From Adineta vaga (lineage: Eukaryota > Rotifera): DNA of 64,000 nt. A model generated the notes under the pieces. That model did not search any database. It had not been told where the DNA came from and was given only the letters and a program-made list of their open reading frames with translations. The position numbers were made by a program, and so were the translations under genes. The DNA lies in the NCBI GenBank assembly GCA_021613535.1, contig CP075497.1, forward strand, positions 744,001-808,000. Direction: 5' to 3'. Shown here piece after piece: positions 24,606-33,538 of this stretch; position 1 is the stretch's first letter; each line of letters begins with the position of its first letter.

Positions 24606-25607
24606 TTAGTTTGTCGGATGTGTTGATGTTGGTTCAATACGACGATTTTTAATTGGACAAAAACAAAAAAATGAAGTTTGTAACATAAGATACAATTCAT
24701 TTCGAAACAAACTCGATGTTAATGTATAAAGATAAAATGAAACTGCAGGAAATACATATGATAATCCACCAGATATACTTGTAATAAAATTTTCTATTGC
24801 TATGTGATCAGAACTTTTATTTAGAATATAAGGTGAAATAATATTATTGATACTATAGACCATATAGGGTGATGTAATAACAAAAAATGCGATAATTTGA
24901 CCAAATAGCATTCTTAAAACTTGTTGATCACGTTTGAATTGAATTTCATCATTTTGATCAATTCTTGTTTGTTGAATAAAACCACCTTGACGACGTTCTC
25001 GTTTTGCCACAAGATTTTTTCGAATAAATATTGTAAAAATAATCATTAATATTGTCGGTAAAAATGAATTATTTATTAAAGCAAAAATACTTACTAAAGT
25101 TATTCCAATAGGATCAAGAGAATTATAACATGTATTAGATTTGATATTATAAACAATTAACATATAAATATGTACCAATAAAACAAGAATAATTATTGAA
25201 GCAATGACTCGATATGCAAATTTGACATTTGCTAAATTTCTTAAACGTACATTTGATGATGATAAGGCAAAACGATCAAATGAAGCAGCACTTAATATTA
25301 AACGAAATATCACCGAAGTAATATGATTGAAATAAGAACGAAATTTACAAAAAGGAATGTTATATGTAAGTGGATTAGTATAATAATAACCATAAATAGT
25401 TGGAATTGAATAAATTAATAGATTAAATAACATTCCAATAGATGAGACTAAGAAATATTTACAACATGATGTTGTTCGAAATTGTTTTCGAGAGAAAAGA
25501 AAAATATTTAAAATACATCCACTTACACCAAAAGTAACATATATCCATGATAAACTAAAAAGTGTATTCTTTTGTATAATTTGTAATGTACTACCAAGTG
25601 AAGACAT
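24606..25607 (-). CDS. Rhodopsin-like GPCR, single exon
   Basis: 333 residues without introns. Seven hydrophobic helices: TM1 with SGCILN, cysteine before TM3 (PFCKF), SFDRF in the place of DRY at TM3, a basic ICL3 (KRERRQGG...), TM6 ending with SPY, and TM7 with FYLYTLTSSLFR. The cytoplasmic tail is short and Cys/Arg-containing (FFCFCPIKNRR), a possible palmitoylation site. It lies tail-to-head upstream of the ART-TPR gene on the same strand, with about 380 bp between. Confidence 0.85.
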   Translation of the reverse strand: MSSLGSTLQIIQKNTLFSLSWIYVTFGVSGCILNIFLFSRKQFRTTSCCKYFLVSSIGMLFNLLIYSIPTIYGYYYTNPLTYNIPFCKFRSYFNHITSVIFRLILSAASFDRFALSSSNVRLRNLANVKFAYRVIASIIILVLLVHIYMLIVYNIKSNTCYNSLDPIGITLVSIFALINNSFLPTILMIIFTIFIRKNLVAKRERRQGGFIQQTRIDQNDEIQFKRDQQVLRMLFGQIIAFFVITSPYMVYSINNIISPYILNKSSDHIAIENFITSISGGLSYVFPAVSFYLYTLTSSLFRNELYLMLQTSFFCFCPIKNRRIEPTSTHPTN

Positions 25608-26329
25608 CGTCTCTGTTGAGTTGATTTAAATTAACGTTATTTGAAGTAAAATTCTCGGAGGGTTTTTTTTTCTAAAAGAAATTTATTATTTAAAGAATTT
25701 TTATAGACGTTAATGATCAATGCTTTAAAAAGAAAAGATGTTTGATTAAAAGATTAACTAAAGTTTATAATCTTTCGTTCAAGTCGTAAAAATAGAAATT
25801 TAACTTCAGTAAATCATGAAATAAAAGGAAAAACAGAACAATGAGTATTTTCAAAATAATCAAATAACATGAAATTGATATAAACTTAAAATGACTTATT
25901 TCTTGAATAAGAATAGATCCTATTGATGAAATACTAAAATGTTTATTCAAGTTAGAGATTGGAATTGGTGCATTTCTATATAATTATAAAAGACGCAAAA
26001 AAAAAAAATTATTTTTTTCAACTAACTAAAGGGTAATCTGACTTGACGATAAGTATATCGAAAGGAAATAGATTTTCTTTTTTTTGATAACACGAGTGTT
26101 TTAATGATGAAAACAACTTGAGAGTGAACTGTGAAATAATTAATTATCGCTGTTTTGATTTTGAATAGTTTGCTTAAGAAATTAAGAACGAGATGATGTC
26201 AAGAAAAAATCTAATTACTACGTTATAGATATCAGAGCTTGATATTCGGGTTTCTTTTTTTTTACTTAAGTTAGAAATCATGAGAAGAATGTCAATGTTT
26301 AATTAGAAATTAAAAAATTCGACAAAAAT
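25608..26329. other. Intergenic, no gene recognised
   Basis: AT-rich spacer with homopolymer A and T runs. An antisense ORF at 25765-25950 is low-complexity and not supported. Confidence 0.5.
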
Positions 26330-27021
26330 TTAACACATAGGATTCTTTTTCGGTTCACCTAGTCCAAAACATATTCGAATTCGTTTGTAGTTTGTAACAC
26401 GTTTCTTTTGATTAGCAGCACCTGATCCACCATTACATTCTAATTTTCCATTGATAATTCGAGTAGTCGCTGCAAAATCACCTTGTTTTGCAGGAATGTC
26501 CATTTTATTTGTCTTATAAAACCAAATAGCTGTCTTTACACCGAGATCTTGTTGTTTTTCGACTAAGTCTGGATCACTCAATAAATCGACACCTAAAGCT
26601 TTACCAGCAGCGTTATAGTTACAAGGCCATGATAATTGAAACCAACCACGACCATAATACAATTTATTGGGTTTGCCATTAATTGAACACCAAGATCCAG
26701 CATAATTTGAACCACAACCTTTAAACAAATAAAAAGTGTAAAAGATAAATCATAATAAAACTAACCTGGTGCACAATATTCTCTTGCGGCTTTTAGTCCG
26801 TCCGTTTCATGAAAGACATGTGCAAGAAACACAGCTGCTTCATCTTTATTTGATGCTTTCCAACCCGATTTTTTAAGACCATCGAAACGATTTTTTCTTA
26901 TTGTAGCATTAATACTGTTGAATACACAGGCAAAATTTTCTTCAGTAATAATCTCTTGTTCACTACTATAACTAATAGTACATACAACAAAAACCAACAA
27001 ATAGATAGGTGTAAGTGACAT
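26330..27021 (-). CDS. Family GH19 chitinase, secreted
   Basis: Exons 27021-26766 and 26718-26330 with a 47-nt phase-1 intron give 214 residues. A signal peptide covers residues 1-20. FLAHVFHETDG carries the HET catalytic glutamate of GH19, followed by REYCAPG; then YYGRGWFQLSWPCNYNAAGK is the GRG.(I/F)QLSW.NY substrate-cleft signature, and a Cys-containing end follows. The enzyme hydrolyses beta-1,4-GlcNAc links in chitin. The compact, loop-poor form is like bacterial and some invertebrate GH19. GH19 is typical of plants and bacteria, so horizontal origin is likely; the intron shows integration into a eukaryotic gene context. Confidence 0.9.
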
Positions 27022-27303
27022 TGTTGTAATCGATCAGATGAATATTAAAATAATCAAGAAAAATAAATGAATATTTATAGTGATTTTATTTCGATACGAA
27101 AGGATTGTTATTGTTTTTTAAATCGTAAAAATATCAGGCCTTTGTAGAAACCACCTACGACGGCAATGATATAAAACAATGATATACATATCAGATATCA
27201 CATCATCGAAATATATTGATCCATCAGAGTCATGTCATATATAGATTTTTTGTGAAAACAATCTTAATTCTAACGAAATAAAAACGAAAATATATGTCAT
27301 TTT

Positions 27304-27341
27304 TGAGGGTGTGGGTGTTGTTATTCTCTTCACCCACACCT
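27304..27341. repeat. Short telomere-like foldback repeat
   Basis: Arms GAGGGTGTGGGTG and CACCCACACC are separated by about 14 nt. Confidence 0.75.
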
Positions 27342-27438
27342 ATATTCTTATTTAAATATATCATATCATGAAGAGTTCTTTTATTAAAATCTATTAATGT
27401 CTCAACAAGACTAATTAGCACGAGCAGTCAAATCGAAA

Positions 27439-27822
27439 TTATTTTTTTCCAATCGGAGTAAAGTAATCTACGATGTGATAGACAGCAATACCAATTTGTC
27501 TATTCAGACCGACTCGAACAGCAGCATTTGCAAATTCTTCCATTGAAACCCAGTAGTTCAGACCAAAAGGTCCTAACGTTTTATCAATATTTTTTAAAAC
27601 TTTTGCCACGGTATTTCCAGCTAGACCTTCGCCCATGGTTGCTGCCGCATACATTTCAGCCTTTTTTATAACCGCTCGAATAACTTTTATTTGAAATGAT
27701 GCATCCTTTATTACGAGAAAATCACATATCATATACAGAATTCATCTAATACTACTTACAATCGTTTCGAAGCACAACATTGATACGAGAAGAACCAGAA
27801 GAAAGGCATGAATCTTGGCCAT
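27439..27822 (-). CDS. Small secreted protein, 109 residues
   Basis: Exon 1 27822-27760 is exactly a 21-residue signal peptide (MAKIHAFLLVLLVSMLCFET). Exon 2 27705-27439 joins in phase 0 after a 54-nt intron. The mature part has no cysteine and is predicted helical, with KKAEMYAAATMGEGLAG and KNIDKTLGPFGLNYWVSMEE. Secreted helical peptide; no family recognised. It is near the chitinase on the same strand. Confidence 0.7.
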
Positions 27823-28893
27823 GAATGCAAACACACTTCTCAGTTTTTGTAGTTGTTAATAAATGTAATATGCAAATGCTTTGCAGAAATAATTTCTTTC
27901 TGATCTCTTAGAGCAAGTGAAAGAAAAAACCAAGTATATATATACATATATCAATAACAGATTTTTTTCGAAGGGTGAGTGTGAGTAAATAAAAGAAAAG
28001 AAAATATTTTTTTCACTCATACTATATGCAGAATGTATTGACAAAATTATTTTCGGCGATTTATTTCTTGAATACTATGCAATCAATGACGCAGAAATCA
28101 AGGGTGTGGTTGTAGATTTGGGTTAAGATGTCATTCATTTAAAACCATAGATTCTTTGTTGAAGGTTAATCTTCTCCGATCTCGCTTAAGGTTCTTATCG
28201 GACATAGAAGACCATCAAAAGAACGATCGAGTATGTGATGTTGAATACAACAGAATGACCCTACGATTTGTCACTAATATCCTCAATTATTCGACAAAAT
28301 CATAGTCGAACTTCTTTTGATATAGGCTCGAAAAATAGGAGTTTCTGGATCAAGAACTTGATGCTACCGAGACAAACCTTGAAGCCTGTCTTTGTCACAC
28401 GAAATACACTGAAGCACTTGACTTTCTCGTTTGATATATGGCTTCAGTTTATAATAACAAAGAAAAAAAAATATTAAGCACAATAATAAACGAGAGATTG
28501 TGGGTCCAGGTGAGAATTTTCCATTTTTACCCACACCCTCACCTTCAAGGTCCGACACTATATAAGAAAACAAGAGGAAAAATCAGACTCTAGATCCTCG
28601 GATTCTATTGATCCTGTTAGATCCTATGTGATACGTCTTTTCTCTTTGTCAACATTGAAGAGAATCCGGGGATTCAGGAAGCGCTTTATCCCTTGACTCC
28701 ACACTTTTGAAAAGAGCAATTCAGCGGTATATTTTTTATTTTTATTTAGAATTCAAAAAAAGCCATTCTCGTGATTATGATTGAAATGTTGTCCTGAAAA
28801 AAGAAAATCATCTCATTCTTGCTTGGGAAATAAATATCTATTATCTAAATAACGATAACCACATTGAAGTAATGCGATAACATAACATAAAAT
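27823..28893. other. Gene-free stretch with degenerate G/T-rich arms
   Basis: Weak arms related to the telomere-like repeats occur at about 27974-28022, 28100-28130 and 28497-28553; the last has GTGGGTCC and ACCCACACCCTCACC. No coding sequence is recognised. The ORFs at 28268-28477 and 28364-28573 overlap on opposite strands and cross these arms. Confidence 0.45.
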
Positions 28894-29061
28894 CTTGAGG
28901 GTGTGAGTGGGTGAGGTTATGGATGACGGACTTGACTGTGGTTCCCTGAGGATGTCATTGCGAGTGAAAGTGTAGTGATAATCTCACTCACATCTATACG
29001 CATCCCCACAGGCATAGCCACAGTTTAACAACAACTACGCATATCCACTCACACTCTCAAG
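28894..29061. repeat. Long nested telomere-like foldback (168 bp)
   Basis: Outer arms CTTGAGGGTGTGAGTGGG and CCACTCACACTCTCAAG enclose an inner pair (GACTGTGGTTCCCTGAGGAT / CATCCCCACAGGCATAGCCA) and an innermost GAGTGAAAGTG / ATCTCACTCACATC region. It is much longer than the other copies and looks like three foldbacks nested in one another. Confidence 0.75.
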
Positions 29062-29997
29062 CTGCACCTGGGCTTTACTGGATCTTGGTCCAAGCAAACT
29101 TTATATATAAAAGCTTATTGAAAGAGAAAATCAAGAACAAGTACTGTTTGTAAATACTCATGGGTCTGATCGCTTGATACGCCTCAAAAATACATAACCC
29201 ATCTTTATTTCATGAGTCGCTATAATTAGAGAATATTCGACTAGAGTAGTTTTTTTCATGTTTGGAATGTTATCTCTACCTTGAATGCTTATTTAGAGCC
29301 AACAGTATAACAACAAGCGTCCATTCAATTTCTATCCACGTATATCTCGCAAAATTGTATCAAATGATCTGATGTATATTAGTCGACGATGCAAAAATAT
29401 TTAATCAAAGCTGATATAAGTCTCGTATCTATCTTGCCGATTAATTGAACTGTAGTTTTTTATGAAGTTATTACTAAATCCTGTACTCAGAACTCGTTTT
29501 CGATTACCTTTCGGTGAATCATTTTCTCGTCATCATTAGTAAGTTTTCATGAGTTTTTATATTTATTGCTGCAATCTGATTGGATTAGACAAACAAACAA
29601 ACAAACTTTTACGTTTTTTAACGTGCCTATAACCCTTTCTTTCAGACAAGGGAATTACATTTTGACTTTCGATCATGTTTCAGTGGGGTTCGTTAACATA
29701 CGAACTTTGTTACTCATAGACTTCGATTTCACCTGTCCGCATTGTTTTGCTATAGAACTTGAGGCATGATCTTAATGTCAAAAACCTGTTCTCTAATCTC
29801 TTTGAGAATACACACGATTTCACGATGCGCTGCCACGTGGAATATTCGCATCGGAGAAACGCGACTCCATCCCTTTCTTCTCATACCAAGATTTTAGTTT
29901 CACACCTGTTAAAGTCACACGTAAGCTGATTTTTTTCTCTGTACATGTGCATAGTCCCTTATCGTAATCGTAATCATTCGTTGTTATTTTTCTCCAA
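29062..29997. other. Upstream region of the GH5 gene
   Basis: No gene recognised. An ORF at 29566-29769 has no domain or splice context. Base composition becomes less AT-rich toward the GH5 gene. Confidence 0.4.
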
Positions 29998-31146
29998 ATG
30001 TTGGTTTCTGTAGCTGTCGTATGCTTTCTGGTGCCGATTGTTTGCTCTTACCAAGTACCATTTTCAACTTCGGGCAATGCGATTGTGGATGCTAGTGGTG
30101 CAGTTGTCAAACTAAGATGTGTCAATTGGGCAGGAAGCATGGAAACATTAGTGCCGGAAGGTTTACAACATAATTCGATTGATGCCATTGTCACACTCAT
30201 TCAAGGGATGAACTTCAATTGTGTTCGCCTTACCTATTCGATCGATTTAACTCGTTCATCAAATTTGACTGTTCGTCAGTCGTTCGCTCGACTCAGCTTG
30301 GCATCGGCTTTGATAGGATTTAACACTCACAACCCGACATTGATGGACGTATCAGTTTCGGATGTGTTCGATGCCGTACTCGATGCTCTTGCTCGACAGA
30401 ACCTTCTAGTATTACTAGATAATCATGTCAGCAAGGCTAAGTGGTGCTGTAGTGGTAATGATGGAAATGGATTTTGGGGTGATCGATATTTTGATGCTGA
30501 TCAATGGATCAATGGCCTGAGATTTATGGCAACAAAGACGATCAATCGTCATCATGTCATTGCTATGAGTTTACGAAACGAATTACGCGGCTCAAAGTCG
30601 ACTCAAACAGATTGGTACCATTACATGCTTCGAGGTATTCAAGAAGCGATTGCACATATCAATCCTCAACTTCTCATCGTTGTATCCGGCTTAAACTACG
30701 ATCTCGATCTATCCTTCATTAGATACTTGCCGATTCAAGCTCTTGTACCACAATCGATTCGAGACAAAATTGTTTACGAAGGACATTGGTATTCCTGGTC
30801 GAACTATGGTCACTCAACGGAATGTGCTAAGATGCAGGAAGGTGTACGACAAGCATGGGGTTATCTTCTAGAGGAAAATCAAACTTTTACATCGCCCGTT
30901 TGGCTTACTGAATTCGGTACGAATGTTGACCAATTCTCCGGCCACGATCTTTATATTAATTGCGTCAGTGACTATGTACTTAATGCATCTTCAACAGCAC
31001 ACATCTCGTGGGCTTATTGGGCTTTAGCCGGTAGTTATTATATCCGTGATGGTTCAATCGAATCTCATGAATCATTCGGTTTGCTAACAGACAATTGGCA
31101 GAGTGTGAAATCACAACTATTCATCAATGTTCTCGCGCGAATGTAA
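29998..31146 (+). CDS. Secreted glycoside hydrolase family 5 enzyme, intronless
   Basis: One exon, 382 residues. Residues 1-17 form a signal peptide (MLVSVAVVCFLVPIVCS). The TIM-barrel motifs of GH5 are visible: CVNWAG, NCVRLTYS, LLDNHVSKAKWCCS, DGNGFWGDRYFD, SLRNELRG with the acid/base Glu, and WLTEFGTN with the nucleophile Glu. HVSKxKWCCS with RNELRG resembles the fungal/plant cellulase-like branch (GH5_11-like, from memory). Predicted beta-glucan or cellulose hydrolase. The lack of introns, and base composition less AT-rich than its neighbours, suggest acquisition by transfer. Confidence 0.9.
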   Translation: MLVSVAVVCFLVPIVCSYQVPFSTSGNAIVDASGAVVKLRCVNWAGSMETLVPEGLQHNSIDAIVTLIQGMNFNCVRLTYSIDLTRSSNLTVRQSFARLSLASALIGFNTHNPTLMDVSVSDVFDAVLDALARQNLLVLLDNHVSKAKWCCSGNDGNGFWGDRYFDADQWINGLRFMATKTINRHHVIAMSLRNELRGSKSTQTDWYHYMLRGIQEAIAHINPQLLIVVSGLNYDLDLSFIRYLPIQALVPQSIRDKIVYEGHWYSWSNYGHSTECAKMQEGVRQAWGYLLEENQTFTSPVWLTEFGTNVDQFSGHDLYINCVSDYVLNASSTAHISWAYWALAGSYYIRDGSIESHESFGLLTDNWQSVKSQLFINVLARM

Positions 31147-31284
31147 AGGAATAAATGAGCTTTCTTTAGTAATCTTAACGCTAGGAGTATTTGTGCATTC
31201 CATTACAGCTAACGTGATTCAATGTCACAAGCGATGCAGCTAATCGAATAATATGTGAGATATTAGGGATGAGTCATTATTTTC

Positions 31285-31308
31285 TTGAGGGTGTGGGTGT
31301 GGGTAAGA
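31285..31308 (+). repeat. Isolated telomere-like arm
   Basis: TTGAGGGTGTGGGTGTGGGT without an obvious partner arm nearby. It holds two perfect TGTGGG units. Confidence 0.7.
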
Positions 31309-31549
31309 AAAAATTTGAATAGTTTCCTTGTATATAAAGTTGCTAGTTCAATCTGTCTCACTATTGGCACACGCAGAAAAATCTGTCTTCCACAGTCGAT
31401 GGTGAAGTGTGTATAGGGGTGGCACTTAAACTTTAAAACTTTATTTTAAAAATCAAATTTAAAGTTGATATTCAATAACATCATTTAGTCGCTCAATATG
31501 ATTCTTGCTATGGCACTAAATAGTCTATTTCTGCTAAAATCTTTAAAAA

Positions 31550-31613
31550 TGAGGAGGGTGTGGATGTAGATGTTATCTGTTTAATCACACCGACACTCAC
31601 ACTCACACTCTCT
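31550..31613. repeat. Telomere-like foldback repeat
   Basis: Arms GAGGAGGGTGTGGATG and CACTCACACTCACACTCTC flank a loop of about 25 nt. Confidence 0.75.
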
Positions 31614-31771
31614 ATTCAATACAATCGATAAACCATCGAAGCAACCTCATCCTGCACCATACTGTAAAAATTACAAGTTGATAAAAGATTTCATTATATT
31701 GTTAAATTATCATATAACGTTAACTATTTGATGATGCAAGTACTTCTCAGATTCTTCTACTTTTCATTGCA

Positions 31772-32158
31772 TTATATCACAAAGCTGATTGCTGTTATTA
31801 ATGCGCCCATCAACTCCCACATAGCCACACCTATAAGACCTCTTGGTGCATGACCATTCTTAACGGCTAAAATAAATATTGTAACTGTTATCAATCGAAA
31901 TACAATTGTGAATTGATAAAATGTTGTCCATTGATTCCATGCTGCTACTAAATAATAAACTCCCATATTAAACGAAGCCATCGATGAACAAGTTAAGAAT
32001 ACAATAGTATAATCACCATCTTGTCGTTTTGATCGATCAATTACTCTAAAATTCATTAGATTTAATATTGTTTCAGGACTTGTTAAACCGAGTAAACCTG
32101 CTAAGATAGCCATTAAACCAAAAATAAATATCGTTAAGTCAGATATGTTGTTTAGCAT
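31772..32158 (-). CDS. Four-TM membrane protein of unknown function
   Basis: 128 residues from ATG 32158; an upstream in-frame non-ATG extension is not needed. Four hydrophobic helices: FIFGLMAILAGLLGLT, a central pair around ASFNMGVYYLVAAW and FRLITVTIFILAV, and MGALITAISFVI. A short charged loop (DRSKRQDGD) lies after the first helix. It resembles small eukaryotic 4-TM families but I cannot name one. Single exon. Confidence 0.6.
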   Translation of the reverse strand: MLNNISDLTIFIFGLMAILAGLLGLTSPETILNLMNFRVIDRSKRQDGDYTIVFLTCSSMASFNMGVYYLVAAWNQWTTFYQFTIVFRLITVTIFILAVKNGHAPRGLIGVAMWELMGALITAISFVI

Positions 32159-32608
32159 TATTTGCAATATTATCAGTTTCTTGTGTAGAATAATTCCCCC
32201 ACAAAAATATTATTTATAAAGAAATGCATACTTATTGATGATAGGCAAAGGTAGAAAGAGAATAGCACGTGCTTTTTTATTTTCTTTCCAACATCGACAG
32301 AAAAGAGAGAAAAAGAAATAACGTATCAAAAATCTATTGAAGACAATATGAGTTTATTGATAGATATCATCCATTACAATACATATATATGTTCAAGAGA
32401 ACTTTGAGACAAACGAATCTATAACGTAGTATCACCTATAACGATTGGTAAGCGAAAAAAACTTTTTAGGAAGTTACCTCAAAATACAATGAATAACACT
32501 TATAGATATTTCTAGTCATAAAAGAATTGATATGATCAATTTCCTATTAAATAATATGAATGTAAATTTAGATGATTATTGACAATGGTATAATGTTTTT
32601 TTAGTTAT

Positions 32609-32980
32609 TTGAATGTATATTTTAGTTGTATCATCTTTGAACATATATATATATATGAAACAAGCGATCAAGATTCATGTAGTGAATATACCTGTTTTAA
32701 AGAAACATTTCAACTTTTATATTCTATTTTCAACCAAACAATAATTCTAAATAAATTCACAAGTGATAGTCAGTCAAAACCACACCTTCAAACACAAGTA
32801 TGGTTTTCATTGTTTTCTTCTCGTCAGATTGATCAAAATTACACTTGTTATTATAAACAAGCACAAGTTACTTTGGTTATTCTAGAATTTTCGAATGAGA
32901 AAACTTCGATAATTAAAATTTCTGCTTATTTTGGAATCATTGGTCCACTTCTTCTGTTTCTTTTTGGGTGTGGGTGTTGA
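32609..32980 (+). pseudogene. ORF truncated at a telomere-like repeat
   Basis: 123 codons with a Cys-containing central part and a hydrophobic C-terminal helix (FGIIGPLLLFLF) that runs straight into the repeat at 32966, where GGTGTGGGTGTTGA supplies the last codons and the stop. The first ~20 residues may be intronic. It is probably the remaining piece of a membrane protein gene cut by the repeat. No family recognised. Confidence 0.35.
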
Positions 32981-33020
32981 ATAGATGTAATATCCACATC
33001 CTCATCCTCACTCACACCCT
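32966..33020. repeat. Telomere-like foldback repeat at an ORF end
   Basis: Arms GGGTGTGGGTGTTG and CCACATCCTCATCCTCACTC, ending CACACCCT. It overlaps the end of the ORF at 32609-32980. Confidence 0.75.
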
Positions 33021-33103
33021 TAATCTCCAATAAAAATCTCAGTATTAAGACAAATCAAGTTGACCTCACATTACTTTTCGTATCAGAGGTTTGTTCACTT
33101 AAA

Positions 33104-33538
33104 ATGCAATGTGATCATGCGGAATCGTTCATAGGAAATGCCATTCGTGCTTTTATTTCTAGATGCAAGACTGAAACGATGGTCTCTATGAATTTGTTAG
33201 TGCTTCATACTGATAATTTATTGATATTTATATTGTCGTTTGCGATTGATATCATTTATTCGATTCCTATGGACAAAATATCGAATTCAATGTATGTTAC
33301 TCCAGATGTTAACAAAATCTTTGTCAATATGATATGTAGTTATAACGAATGTTCATGCACAGCTCTAACACTCAATACTCTTGCAAGGAATTGTAAGACA
33401 TACAATAAAACATGCCAACTAATTATGAATTATACATCCAGTAGTGCTAGTTTGAGAGTAGCAGTTGGTAGTCTCTTCTTATTTCGTAATTTTCCAACCT
33501 ATCTCCTTGCAACAACAACGACAATTGCGATAAGTTAG
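33104..33538 (+). CDS. Hypothetical protein fragment with cysteine-rich centre (weak)
   Basis: 144 codons. The centre has CSYNECSCTALTLNTLARNC and KTYNKTCQLIMNYT, a spacing that suggests an extracellular Cys-rich domain, with hydrophobic stretches before and after. No signal peptide and no clear start. It may be an exon of a surface protein or a decayed copy. Confidence 0.3.
   Translation: MQCDHAESFIGNAIRAFISRCKTETMVSMNLLVLHTDNLLIFILSFAIDIIYSIPMDKISNSMYVTPDVNKIFVNMICSYNECSCTALTLNTLARNCKTYNKTCQLIMNYTSSSASLRVAVGSLFLFRNFPTYLLATTTTIAIS

Larger units (their letters stand above)
31147..31771. other. Intergenic with two telomere-like arms
   Basis: A single arm lies at 31285-31308 and a foldback at 31550-31613. 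No gene recognised. Confidence 0.5.
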
